Origin: Paraliobacillus quinghaiensis
GTDB lineage: Bacteria > Bacillota > Bacilli > Bacillales > Amphibacillaceae
Direction: 5' to 3'
Length of the DNA: 34,586 bases
Assembly: GCF_003426025.1 (NCBI RefSeq)
Contig: NZ_QJSH01000031.1
Coordinates: 1-34,586 of the forward strand
A program made the position numbers and the translations under genes. The notes beneath the pieces are model-generated. The model was not told the DNA's origin, did not search any database, and was given only the letters and a program-made list of their open reading frames with translations. Below, in pieces: positions 1 through 7,795 of this stretch. Numbering within the stretch: position 1 is the first letter of the stretch; each line of letters starts with the position of its first letter.

Positions 1-127
1 GAAGAGCTCCATTATAAGGTTCTGTGATAGATGAACTTTTTAAAAAATGATTTTAAGAGTTTTAATTAAGGTCGGTCTTTTTTAGGTGCAAATGAGAGTT
101 GACTTATTTACCATTATACGCTGTCAC
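1..127. repeat. Left terminal 127-bp inverted repeat (contig end)
   Basis: This stretch is the exact reverse complement of 34460-34586; identity stops at base 128. It runs straight into a REP-like element (121-145, minus orientation), exactly as the right-hand copy does. No open reading frame of note is visible. It is probably the edge of a longer multicopy element, such as an insertion sequence, that continues outside the window. The family is not recognised. Confidence 0.9.
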
Positions 128-145
128 TTCCCGTTTTTTGTCGAA
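121..145 (-). repeat. REP-like element, left boundary copy
   Basis: On the minus strand this reads TTCGACAAAAAACGGG followed by AAGTGACAG, then switches to CGTATAATGG instead of the usual GCACC. It is the only copy in minus orientation, and the switch point is the same as at the right boundary. Confidence 0.75.
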
Positions 146-146
146 C

Positions 147-163
147 GTGATTTGACAGGCACC
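147..163 (+). repeat. REP-like element, partial copy
   Basis: Contains TGACAGGCACC but lacks the upstream GACAAAAA-CGGG half. It ends just before the stop codon of the VanZ-like gene and forms an inverted pair with the element at 121-145. Confidence 0.5.
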
Positions 164-164
164 T

Positions 165-614
165 CTACAATCCAACCATTGCAAGGAGATTACGCAAATT
201 CTCTCTTGTTGGTTCTTCCAAAATGACAAAAGGCCGCTCATTAAAATAAATCAAACCGAGAAACAGAGGGATTAACACAATACTATATATAGCAAATAGC
301 TTAAAAACAAAATGATTGCGGTATTTAATCATGCAAAAAATAAGCAATGGCACCACTAATCCTATTGTTACTCCAAACAAATTTGCAATAGCATCTAGAA
401 ACTCCGCACTTCTATGTGGTGTCATATATTGACGATATTCTTCTACAGTTCCAACCGTCACTAATACAACCCAAGCAACGCTAATTCTTTGTTTGACAGT
501 TTGTTCCTGCGAGAGAAGCACAATAAATATTCCTACCACTAATGAAATAACACCATAACTAATAAGATGCATCTGTTTATCCATACCAAACATAACGTCA
601 TAATTAAGTTCCAT
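165..614 (-). CDS. VanZ-like family membrane protein
   Basis: A small membrane protein of about 149 residues with four predicted transmembrane segments. It carries the VanZ-like pattern: an N-terminal DKxxHxxxY stretch (DKQMHLISY), then EEYRQ, an HRSAEFLDAIANLFG stretch at the second half of the domain, and a final helix pair. VanZ relatives confer low-level teicoplanin resistance in one case, but most are uncharacterised. An upstream in-frame ATG (621-623) overlaps the AAAGGA ribosome site. The ATG at 612-614 has normal spacing and is preferred. The gene stands alone, and its 3' end abuts a partial REP-like repeat. Family assignment is firm; function is unknown. Confidence 0.8.
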   Translation of the reverse strand: MELNYDVMFGMDKQMHLISYGVISLVVGIFIVLLSQEQTVKQRISVAWVVLVTVGTVEEYRQYMTPHRSAEFLDAIANLFGVTIGLVVPLLIFCMIKYRNHFVFKLFAIYSIVLIPLFLGLIYFNERPFVILEEPTRENLRNLLAMVGL

Positions 615-730
615 TGTCACCATCCTTTAAGTACGTGTTCAAAACGCCGCAAATCAGAAACTTTTAACACCCTCTTTAAGTCAAGTTTAACCATGGCTGG
701 CGAATCATAGACATAGTATCCAACTAACGA

Positions 731-764
731 TTCGACATGAAACGGGAAGTGACAGGCACGCCCC
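731..764 (+). repeat. REP-like element upstream of topB
   Basis: TTCGACATGAAACGGGAAG then TGACAGGCACGCCCC. It supplies the GTGACA hexamer (749-754) that fits as the -35 box of the topB promoter. Confidence 0.8.
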
Positions 765-776
765 ATATGTTATAAT
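749..776 (+). promoter_or_regulatory. Sigma-A promoter of topB with extended -10
   Basis: GTGACA at 749-754 lies 16 nt before TATAAT at 771-776, and TG at 768-769 makes an extended -10. The -35 box lies inside the REP-like repeat. The predicted start falls about 45 nt before the topB ATG, which has a TTGGAG ribosome site. Confidence 0.65.
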
Positions 777-830
777 AGATTTACTTCTTTATCCCCACCA
801 AAAAAATCCCTTAACGATTGGAGCTCTTCT

Positions 831-3041
831 ATGAAACTATTTATTGCTGAAAAACCCTCTGTTGCAAAAAACATTGCTGATGCCTTAAAGGTAAAAGAGA
901 AAAAAGATGGCTACTTTGAAGGCAATGGCTATCTAATCTCTTGGGCATTTGGTCATTTGCTAGAGTTATATGATGCGAAAGACTATGATACAAAAATGGC
1001 TCGATGGAAAATGGATAATTTCCCTTTTATCCCAACTTCGTTTCAATACAAAGTTAAAAGCAACCCTCGCAACCGAAAACAACGTGATGCTGGTGCTCAG
1101 AAGCAATTAAAGATCATTCATTCCCTTATCCGACGAAAAGATGTTGATGCAATTGTTTCCGCTTGTGATTACGATCGTGAGGGACAACTTATTGGAGATA
1201 GTATCATCTATAATAGTAAAACAAAAAAGAATGTCTATCGCTTGTTGTTAAATGAATGGACACCAAGAGAAATACTGCGTGGGATGGAAAATCTAAAACC
1301 AAATGAAGAAATGAAGCCATTACTAAATGCTGGAATCAGTCGCCAATGGACCGATTGGGTAATAGGCATTAATTTAACATCGGTAGCAACCCTCAAATTT
1401 CAAAAAGGGAGAGGCAAGGTACTAAATATCGGCCGGGTTCTTTTACCAACACTAAAAATCATTTATGACCGTGATACCGAAATTGCACAATTTAAACCAG
1501 AAGATTATTTTAAATTAAATGCTACTTTTGAAACAGCTGATAAGAACACCTACCAAGGTACATACACAGAGAAAAACGCTAAATTTAAAGACAGAGCGCA
1601 ACTAGAAGAGGTACAAAAGCAAATTGCCAATCAAACGGCAACAGTTACAGACAAACAAGTGGAACGAAAAACAGAATATCCACCATTTTTATTTAATCTA
1701 TCAAACTTGCAAGGGTTTATAACGAACAAACATAAAGGCTGGACATCGGATAAAGTGTTAAAAGTAGCACAGTCACTTTATGAAAAGAAATTCATCACCT
1801 ATCCAAGAACGTCCAGTACCGCTTTGGAAGAAAGTCTTGTTGGAAAAACTGCAAAGGTACTTGAAGCTCACGTCTCTGATTTACCTTATAAAGATGAGGT
1901 TAAATTTCACAAAGGTAAACGTGTGTTTAATAACGCAAAAGTAGAGTCTCATAGCGCGATTATACCAACCTATCTCATTCCCAAGCGTCTTACGAGTGAT
2001 GAACAGCTTGTTTACACAGCAATTAAAAATAGATTCATCAGCCAATTTATGCCGGCTGCCCAATACGAAGAGACAACAATTCGGACAGAATTAGATCAGG
2101 TCACTTTAAAAGGCTATTTTCAGACAAAAGGAAAAGTTCAAATTGTAGAAGGTTGGAAAAAAGTAGAAAAAATTCAATCTAAAGATACCCTCTTACCATT
2201 GATAGAAGCCAATACCACTGTTCAACTAATAGATTCAGAACTTTCAACTCACACGACTAAACCGCCTAAAAAACATACCGAGCGAACACTGCTACGCGTA
2301 ATGGAATCATGCGGTAAAACATACAAAGACGATGAAAGTGAGACGAGTGAAGCGTTCATGGGTGCAATTTTACAAGGGTTTAGCATCGGCACAGCGGCAA
2401 CTCGTGCAGACACTATTAAGAAGCTAAAGGATGTTGGCTATATTACTACCGAACAAAAAAATCTGACCTGCACCCCATTAGGAAAAAAACTAGTAGAATC
2501 CTTTCCCATCACGCAATTATTTGACCTGGAATTTACCGGTCGTTTAGAAAAATCGTTATTTGATATGGAGAAAAGGAAGATTAGCAAGCAGGACTTTTTA
2601 AATGAAGTATTTGGATTTACGACGAAAGCTGTTGCAACGATAAAAGAGGCAGAAGCGATAACGATTCGAAATACAGCTACTTCCCGAACACCAAGCAGTA
2701 CAAAGACGACAACCTCAAAAGAATCACTTGGAAAATGTCCTGAGTGTGGGCATAGCGTAATAGAGGGAGCAAAAGGATTTGGCTGCAGCAATTGGAAAAG
2801 TGGCTGTTCCTTTGTGTTATGGAAGAATGACAAATTCCTAGCAACATTGAAAAAAAGGATAACAAAAACAATGGTAAAAACACTGTTAACCAAAGGTGTT
2901 GTATACGTTAAAGGTTTAACAAGTAAAAACGGGAAAAAGTTCAATGCCTACCTGCGCTATCAGAAAAATCCAGATAACAAGTACTTCAGTTGGAAAATGG
3001 AATTTGATAACGGGCAGGCATCTACTAAAAAAGCAAATTAA
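831..3041 (+). CDS. topB: DNA topoisomerase III
   Basis: A type IA topoisomerase of 736 residues, close to the usual Bacillus TopB length. It relaxes and decatenates DNA by cutting a single strand and passing another through. The N-terminal Toprim domain (about 1-135) shows LFIAEKPSVAKNIADAL with the catalytic Glu and the acidic DYDREGQ motif near residue 115. The active-site tyrosine is Y324 in FITYPRTSS. The C-terminus has one zinc-ribbon-like repeat beginning at C636 (CPECGH ... GCSNWKSGC), then a basic tail. A ribosome site (TTGGAG) precedes the ATG by about 9 nt. The gene appears monocistronic with its own promoter and is followed by a REP-like element convergent with the next gene. No damage is seen. 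Confidence 0.97.
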   Translation: MKLFIAEKPSVAKNIADALKVKEKKDGYFEGNGYLISWAFGHLLELYDAKDYDTKMARWKMDNFPFIPTSFQYKVKSNPRNRKQRDAGAQKQLKIIHSLIRRKDVDAIVSACDYDREGQLIGDSIIYNSKTKKNVYRLLLNEWTPREILRGMENLKPNEEMKPLLNAGISRQWTDWVIGINLTSVATLKFQKGRGKVLNIGRVLLPTLKIIYDRDTEIAQFKPEDYFKLNATFETADKNTYQGTYTEKNAKFKDRAQLEEVQKQIANQTATVTDKQVERKTEYPPFLFNLSNLQGFITNKHKGWTSDKVLKVAQSLYEKKFITYPRTSSTALEESLVGKTAKVLEAHVSDLPYKDEVKFHKGKRVFNNAKVESHSAIIPTYLIPKRLTSDEQLVYTAIKNRFISQFMPAAQYEETTIRTELDQVTLKGYFQTKGKVQIVEGWKKVEKIQSKDTLLPLIEANTTVQLIDSELSTHTTKPPKKHTERTLLRVMESCGKTYKDDESETSEAFMGAILQGFSIGTAATRADTIKKLKDVGYITTEQKNLTCTPLGKKLVESFPITQLFDLEFTGRLEKSLFDMEKRKISKQDFLNEVFGFTTKAVATIKEAEAITIRNTATSRTPSSTKTTTSKESLGKCPECGHSVIEGAKGFGCSNWKSGCSFVLWKNDKFLATLKKRITKTMVKTLLTKGVVYVKGLTSKNGKKFNAYLRYQKNPDNKYFSWKMEFDNGQASTKKAN

Positions 3042-3066
3042 AAGTCGGGTGGTACTGGCCGTCGGA

Positions 3067-3100
3067 TTCGACAAAAAACGGGTGGTGACAGGCACCGCCC
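3067..3100 (+). repeat. REP-like element between topB and the GGDEF-EAL gene
   Basis: Full-length copy: TTCGACAAAAAACGGG then TGGTGACAGGCACCGCCC. On the minus strand the GGCGGTG...CACC hairpin precedes a run of T, so it can end transcripts of the GGDEF-EAL gene, whose stop codon is 5 nt away. Confidence 0.85.
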
Positions 3101-3104
3101 AATT

Positions 3105-5333
3105 TTATTCGAACTGAGAGGTTATCGGTTCAGGTTTAGAAAACAAATAACCTTGCCCATATTCACATCCTAGGTTAACTAGAGCTTTTAATTGCTCTTC
3201 TGTTTCTATTCCTTTAGCTACGACTTCTAAATTTAAATTGTTTCCCATATCGATCATTGTTTTTATAATGGACATATTTCTCATATTCTCAATATGGTCA
3301 ATAAAGGACTTATCTATTTTAATTGTATTCACAGGTAATTCTTTTAAAATATGCAAAGAAGATTGACCTGTACCAAAGTCATCGATTGTTGTCTTTACTC
3401 CGAGTTCTCCAATTCCTTTTAATACTTCGAGTAAGTCGCATGTATCCTGCATAATACTCTCTGTTATTTCTAACTCCAAAAATTGAGCGCTAAATCCTGT
3501 TTCTTTTAATATGCTTTCAAGTTTAGCAACAAAATTCCCCTGTTCAAACTGCTTAGCATATACATTGACGGAAACACTTAGGTCCGAGAAATCTTTATCT
3601 TGCCAATCCTTATTCTCTATACAGGCTGTCCTTATTACCCATTCACCAATAGTATTAATCTGTCCAGTTTCTTCGGCGATTGGAATAAATTCTTCCGGTG
3701 ACACAGAACCAAGTTGTGGATGATTCCAGCGTAAGAGCGCCTCAAAACCGATCATTGCCCCTGTATTTAAATTTATTTTAGGTTGATAAAAAAGCACAAA
3801 TTGATTTTTATCTATTGCTTTTCTTAACTCCACTTCAATTGTCATTTTACGTGTGATAGATATATTTAAATCCGCATCGAATAAGTGATATCTATCTCCC
3901 TTCTCCTTTGCTACATACATTGCTGCATCTGCATATTTGAGCAATTCTTGATAATCTAATCCATCCGTTGGATACATGCTAATACCGATACTAGGTGTAA
4001 CAGAAATTTCATGATATCCAATAAAAAAGGGCTGATGAAACATATCTAATATAGTATTCGCAGCATCGATACAATCCGTTTTTGAGCTGCCTGGTAAAAC
4101 AATTACAAACTCATCTCCACCAATCCTATAAACTTTTGCATTATTATTTAAATTCTTTTTTAATCTTATTGCCGCTTCTTTTAATACACAATCACCGATA
4201 TGATGACCAAGCGTATCATTTATATCCTTAAATCGATCAAGGTCCATCATTAACAAGGCGACCGGGTGCTCTGCTATTTTTGCTTTATGCATGATATGTA
4301 TTAATTCATTAATAAATGCAGTACGATTCTTTAATCCTGTTAATGAATCGTGATAAGCCAAATACATATATTCACTGGCCAACTTTTTATTTTTTCCCAT
4401 AACAACTAATTGACGAACAATAACCATTAAAAAGACAACGATTAACCCAATGCTAAGGGCATTAAAATCCCATTCATAACTATAAGAGACTAATAGTATT
4501 AAACTAATTATGATAACATAGGGAAACATTGATTCTTTATTTTGGAAATAGTTAATGATTTTCCAGTCTAACTCGACTGTGTTTGTTTTTGTAAACTTAC
4601 CTGAAACACCGATCATTAACAAAGCGATCAGCCAGATTACGTCAACAAAACCAGCCTGTTGATAACCATCTGTAATCACCAAGTAAGCATAATAATTATC
4701 AGCAACAACTTGCAGAAAGAAACCACTAACAATAAACACCATCACTTCCCTTTCTTTACTAAAAAGTGATAAATGAAATAAAATACTAATAACGAACAAG
4801 ATACTTATACTGATAACGATATACAGTAAAGCGGTAGCCGTAACAAAAGTAGAATTTTCAAAAGTAACTAAAATCGGATTAATCAAGTAATGTACTACTA
4901 TAGAGATTACAAAAGACATAAAAACAAAAATAGTAAAAATATACTTACTAGTAGAAATAGACGTGTTGATAAATTTGATTTTGTAGATTAAGGCAATTAG
5001 AAAGAGAACATAGGCTATTAACCAAACATAAAAAGAAGCTTCTGGATATGCTATCGATCTGTGGATAATGACTGTAAACAACCATATCGCATTTGAGGCG
5101 ATATAGAACAAGACGCCAATACTTAAAATCAACCAAAAAAACCTTTGCTTATCCATAGTGACACGATATGCTTTATTCAACCATATGAAACTAGCTAAAC
5201 CTGCAATAATTAATGCAACTATAGCTATTAGTGAGCGTATAAATTCATTATCTTTAAACAATAAGATACAACCATAAACTAAGAGAGCGATTACAAAAAT
5301 AGAAACGATTGCGTTACGTTTAGTGGACCACAT
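3105..5333 (-). CDS. Membrane-anchored GGDEF-EAL c-di-GMP turnover protein
   Basis: A 742-residue protein with about nine N-terminal transmembrane helices (1-312), a GGDEF diguanylate cyclase domain (about 325-487) and an EAL phosphodiesterase domain (about 497-740). The GGDEF motif is intact at 405-409. The inhibitory RxxD I-site position (396-399) reads NNNA, so product feedback at that site is unlikely. In the EAL domain, EAL (531-533), LEITES, DDFGTG and KIDKS are present, but the usual AEGVE motif reads AKGIE with Lys707. In studied EAL enzymes that Glu is needed for catalysis, so phosphodiesterase activity is doubtful. The ATG has an AAAGGTGATGAGG ribosome site. A c-di-GMP-I riboswitch and terminator lie directly upstream, suggesting control by the enzyme's own metabolite. 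Confidence 0.95.
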   Translation of the reverse strand: MWSTKRNAIVSIFVIALLVYGCILLFKDNEFIRSLIAIVALIIAGLASFIWLNKAYRVTMDKQRFFWLILSIGVLFYIASNAIWLFTVIIHRSIAYPEASFYVWLIAYVLFLIALIYKIKFINTSISTSKYIFTIFVFMSFVISIVVHYLINPILVTFENSTFVTATALLYIVISISILFVISILFHLSLFSKEREVMVFIVSGFFLQVVADNYYAYLVITDGYQQAGFVDVIWLIALLMIGVSGKFTKTNTVELDWKIINYFQNKESMFPYVIIISLILLVSYSYEWDFNALSIGLIVVFLMVIVRQLVVMGKNKKLASEYMYLAYHDSLTGLKNRTAFINELIHIMHKAKIAEHPVALLMMDLDRFKDINDTLGHHIGDCVLKEAAIRLKKNLNNNAKVYRIGGDEFVIVLPGSSKTDCIDAANTILDMFHQPFFIGYHEISVTPSIGISMYPTDGLDYQELLKYADAAMYVAKEKGDRYHLFDADLNISITRKMTIEVELRKAIDKNQFVLFYQPKINLNTGAMIGFEALLRWNHPQLGSVSPEEFIPIAEETGQINTIGEWVIRTACIENKDWQDKDFSDLSVSVNVYAKQFEQGNFVAKLESILKETGFSAQFLELEITESIMQDTCDLLEVLKGIGELGVKTTIDDFGTGQSSLHILKELPVNTIKIDKSFIDHIENMRNMSIIKTMIDMGNNLNLEVVAKGIETEEQLKALVNLGCEYGQGYLFSKPEPITSQFE

Positions 5334-5367
5334 GTTGCCTCATCACCTTTATATAGAATATACAAAG

Positions 5368-5399
5368 AAAAGGCTATTTCCCAATGGAAATAACCTTTT
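5368..5399 (-). terminator. Intrinsic terminator of the c-di-GMP riboswitch
   Basis: A 14-bp stem with one mismatch (AAAAGG.TATTTCC against GGAAATA.CCTTTT on the minus strand) and a 4-nt loop is followed by a U-rich tract. It sits between the aptamer and the GGDEF-EAL start codon, so it is the likely expression platform. Confidence 0.85.
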
Positions 5400-5419
5400 A
5401 AATTCATCAGTTATTGTTA

Positions 5420-5508
5420 TCCCTTGGTAGAACAGCCACCATAGGTAAAATTTACCCTTAGGCCTGTATCTTTGCGTCCTCACTTTTTAGTAAGTTTGCC
5501 TTTTCAAT
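5420..5508 (-). ncRNA. c-di-GMP-I (GEMM-I) riboswitch
   Basis: Read on the minus strand, the conserved core appears in order: AAAGGCAAAC, a short hairpin (CTTACTaaaaAGTGAG), GGACGCAAAG, CAGGCCTAAGG, a second hairpin (GGTAAA/TTTACC), then CTATGGTGGCTGTTCTACCA. These are the hallmarks of the GEMM-I aptamer. The outer ends are approximate because P1 was not resolved exactly. The regulated gene makes or degrades the ligand. Confidence 0.92.
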
Positions 5509-5523
5509 AGTAATAATAGTTCT

Positions 5524-5532
5524 ATTGTACCA
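5524..5532 (-). promoter_or_regulatory. Extended -10 box of the riboswitch promoter
   Basis: TGGTACAAT on the minus strand lies about 15-20 nt before the aptamer. No good -35 at 17 nt is seen; TTTACA lies 20 nt upstream. Confidence 0.45.
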
Positions 5533-5625
5533 TACTTTGTGTAGATAAATGTAAATTTAACCAAAAAAATAAGCATATTTTAGTAAAAAATCTTACTTTA
5601 GAGAAAAAAATCTCTTTTCTTTAAA

Positions 5626-5659
5626 TTCGACAAAAAACGGGAGGTGACAAGCACCCCCC
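5626..5659 (+). repeat. REP-like element at the 3' end of the CAP-domain gene
   Basis: TTCGACAAAAAACGGG then AGGTGACAAGCACCCCCC. One base differs from the others (AAGC for AGGC). It lies 4 nt beyond the stop codon of the minus-strand CAP gene and can serve as its terminator. Confidence 0.82.
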
Positions 5660-5662
5660 TAT

Positions 5663-6523
5663 CTATCTCATAAACATCTGTGTTGCGTAGTGTCCGTTTT
5701 GTACGAATCCTACTCCGATGTGGGTATAGTTTTCATTTAATATATTTTTTCTGTGTCCTTCACTATTCATCCATCCGTTCACTACACTTTTTGCATCTGG
5801 ATAACCCATAGCAATATTTTCACCGGCTGCTGTATAGCTCACACCAAAATCTTTCATCATCTCAAATGGTGACCCATATCTTGGACTAGTGTGGGAAAAA
5901 TAACTGTTTACTTCCATATCTTTTGATTTATACCAAGCAACTTCACTTAATTTGCTATCGATTTTTAATTCTGGCAACCCATGTTTTACTCTTTCAGCAT
6001 TTGTATAGGTAACAACATCTCGCTCAAAAGAACTTATTCCTTGATAGTTTATTTCAGCTTGATTTTCTTCGGTTGTTTGATTACTTTCTTCTTCAGCTAC
6101 TTTGTTATCATCGCTCTGATTTGACTGCTTTTCGTCTTCTCTTTTGTCTGCTTCATCTATTTCAGACTGTTCTTGTTCAGCTCTTTTCTCTTCTTCAATA
6201 CGATCTTGTTCTTGCTCCTTGCGTCTCACCTCTTCTAAACGCAATTCCTCTTCTTTTTTGATTCTCTCCTTTTCTAGTCTTTCCTCTTCTAACCGTAACT
6301 GCTCTTGTTCTTCTAGTAATCTTTCCTCTTCTTCTCTTACTTCTACAAATCTCACAATATTTTCAGCATCTATTGTTATATCCTTAATATCAACATGTTT
6401 AGGACTATGATTTTCATATGTATTAGCTGCCTCTTTCGTATCCTGTCCTAGCAATCCAGACACAAAGAGTACGGAAGCTATTAATATTGAAATAGCAAAA
6501 ACTATATAAGCTTTCTTTTTCAT
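5663..6523 (-). CDS. Exported CAP/SCP-domain protein (YkwD-like)
   Basis: A 286-residue protein with an N-terminal signal or anchor helix (6-26), a long highly charged Glu/Arg/Lys-rich segment (about 61-160) that should form a coiled coil or extended stalk, and a C-terminal CAP domain (about 168-284). The CAP pocket residues are present: H211 in FSHTSP, E235 in GENIA and H257 in GHRKNI. Bacillus YkwD-type CAP proteins are secreted and mostly of unknown role, some linked to spores or the cell wall. The stalk suggests display at the membrane surface. The ATG follows TGGAGTGA. The gene is single, with a palindrome over its likely promoter. Confidence 0.92.
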   Translation of the reverse strand: MKKKAYIVFAISILIASVLFVSGLLGQDTKEAANTYENHSPKHVDIKDITIDAENIVRFVEVREEEERLLEEQEQLRLEEERLEKERIKKEEELRLEEVRRKEQEQDRIEEEKRAEQEQSEIDEADKREDEKQSNQSDDNKVAEEESNQTTEENQAEINYQGISSFERDVVTYTNAERVKHGLPELKIDSKLSEVAWYKSKDMEVNSYFSHTSPRYGSPFEMMKDFGVSYTAAGENIAMGYPDAKSVVNGWMNSEGHRKNILNENYTHIGVGFVQNGHYATQMFMR

Positions 6524-6548
6524 CTAATTCACTCCAGTTTCTCGCAAG

Positions 6549-6571
6549 TTATATGTTATTCTAACATATAA
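6549..6571. promoter_or_regulatory. Palindrome overlapping the CAP gene promoter
   Basis: Perfect inverted repeat: TTATATGTTA and TAACATATAA around a 3-nt centre, 26 nt before the CAP start. On the minus strand TGTTAGAAT inside it resembles an extended -10, so a repressor bound here would block the promoter. The regulator is unknown. Confidence 0.45.
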
Positions 6572-6628
6572 TTAGATACTGACTTGTATTTTAAGTCCGG
6601 GAAAATATGCCCATATTGGAGTGACACT

Positions 6629-6724
6629 ATGAGATTATTAATTGGTCAAATTTGCATAAAAATTAAATCACGATATATCCATAAAAATAACAGTTTGAGG
6701 TGCCCTGTATTATGTGGGCATTAA
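6629..6724 (+). CDS. Possible 31-residue leader ORF before the DUF817 gene
   Basis: An ATG with a TGGAGTG ribosome site opens a 31-codon frame (begins MRLLIGQICIK) that ends 13 nt inside the DUF817 gene in another frame. It could couple translation to that gene. It has no recognisable relatives and may be chance. Confidence 0.2.
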   Translation: MRLLIGQICIKIKSRYIHKNNSLRCPVLCGH

Positions 6725-7482
6725 AACAGTTATTCCGCTTCGGTTGGGAACAAGCTTTATCATGCATATTTCCAGTTGTTATTTTTGTATCATTAGCACT
6801 TACCGAGCTTATCAGTCTTCCATTCCTTCCTCGCTACGATTGGTTGCTACTTATTTTTCTAGCAACGCAATGGTGGATGGTTCGTTCAGGGTTGGAAACA
6901 CGGGATGAATTAAAAGTTATCACTATCTTTCATCTAATTGGACTTGCTCTTGAATTGTTCAAAGTACATATGGGGTCTTGGTCTTATCCAGATGAAGGTT
7001 ATTCCAAAATATTTGGCGTGCCATTATATAGTGGATTTATGTATGCCAGTGTTGCAAGCTATTTATGTCAAGCTTGGAGAAGACTTGATGTACATTTAAT
7101 CCATTGGCCTAGGTACATATTGGTTGTACCACTTGCAGCAGCTATTTATTTAAACTTTTTCACACATCACTTTTGGATTGATATTAGATGGTGGCTAGGG
7201 GGACTTGTGCTAGTAATCTTTTGGAAAACATGGGTTACTTACAAAGTAGGTAGGAGACGATACAGGATGCCACTTATTTTATCCTATGTCTTGATTGGCT
7301 ATTTCATTTGGATTGCAGAAAACATAGCAACTTTTTTCAGTGCCTGGGAATACCCAAACCAAGCTGATGCATGGTCACTTGTTCATTTAGGCAAAGTCAG
7401 TTCATGGCTGTTACTTGTTATTGTTAGCTTTCTGATTGTCGCAACATTGAAACGAGTAAAAAGCACACGAATAGAGGAGTGA
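6712..7482 (+). CDS. DUF817 family integral membrane protein
   Basis: About 256 residues with seven to eight hydrophobic helices and many tryptophans. It resembles the DUF817 family: conserved stretches include FKVHMGSWSYPD, GVPLYSGFMYASVASY and the late WEYPNQADAWSLVHLGKVSSW. The role of the family is unknown; it is a plain inner-membrane protein without soluble domains. A GTG 12 nt upstream is possible, but the TGAGG site at 6696-6700 is spaced for the ATG at 6712. The gene stands alone, between the divergent CAP gene and the riboswitch operon, with a REP-like repeat 6 nt after its stop. Confidence 0.82.
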   Translation: MWALKQLFRFGWEQALSCIFPVVIFVSLALTELISLPFLPRYDWLLLIFLATQWWMVRSGLETRDELKVITIFHLIGLALELFKVHMGSWSYPDEGYSKIFGVPLYSGFMYASVASYLCQAWRRLDVHLIHWPRYILVVPLAAAIYLNFFTHHFWIDIRWWLGGLVLVIFWKTWVTYKVGRRRYRMPLILSYVLIGYFIWIAENIATFFSAWEYPNQADAWSLVHLGKVSSWLLLVIVSFLIVATLKRVKSTRIEE

Positions 7483-7488
7483 CTGGTA

Positions 7489-7518
7489 TTCGACAAAAAG
7501 CGGGAGGTGACAGGCACC
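7489..7518 (+). repeat. REP-like element before the SAM riboswitch promoter
   Basis: TTCGACAAAAAGCGGG then AGGTGACAGGCACC, ending where the TTGACA box of the next promoter begins. Confidence 0.82.
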
Positions 7519-7547
7519 TTGACATTATCAAACATATCCTATAGGAT
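7519..7547 (+). promoter_or_regulatory. Promoter of the SAM-riboswitch operon
   Basis: TTGACA (7519-7524), a 17-nt spacer and TAGGAT (7542-7547). The predicted start is about a dozen nt before riboswitch helix P1. Confidence 0.6.
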
Positions 7548-7565
7548 TAGTATCAATTAAATAAA

Positions 7566-7682
7566 TTCTTATCAAGAGCGGGGGAGGAATCTGGTCCTTT
7601 GATCCCGCGGCAACCATTTACAAGGTAGAGCTTGTAAAACGGTGCCCAATCCAGCAGACAATAACAGTCTGAAAGATAAGAA
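7566..7682 (+). ncRNA. SAM-I (S-box) riboswitch
   Basis: Helix P1 is an exact 8-bp pairing of TTCTTATC (7566-7573) with GATAAGAA (7675-7682). Between them lie the S-box landmarks: ATCAAGAG, GGGGGAGGAA, CTGG, GATCCCGCGGCAACC, a hairpin, and GGTGCCCAATCCAGCAGAC. The 3' strand of P1 (7675-7685) can instead pair with the 5' arm of the downstream terminator with one bulged C, so high SAM should favour termination. Confidence 0.95.
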
Positions 7683-7714
7683 GGGATGTCGCTTAAATAT
7701 TATTTAAATCAGCT

Positions 7715-7750
7715 AACCCTCTTTTATCATTCAGATAAAAGAGGGTTTTT
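7715..7750 (+). terminator. SAM riboswitch terminator
   Basis: Perfect 14-bp stem AACCCTCTTTTATC / GATAAAAGAGGGTT with a 5-nt loop, then TTT. It lies 46 nt before the OsmC-like gene. Confidence 0.93.
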
Positions 7751-7795
7751 GTGTTATTAAGAAAAAACAATTAAAACTTTTAAAGGAGGATGAAG

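Noticed and set aside
821-830. GGAGCTCTTC just before topB also occurs at both window ends
   Set aside because: Only ten bases are shared, and the flanks differ; in topB it is part of the ribosome site region. Treated as coincidence.
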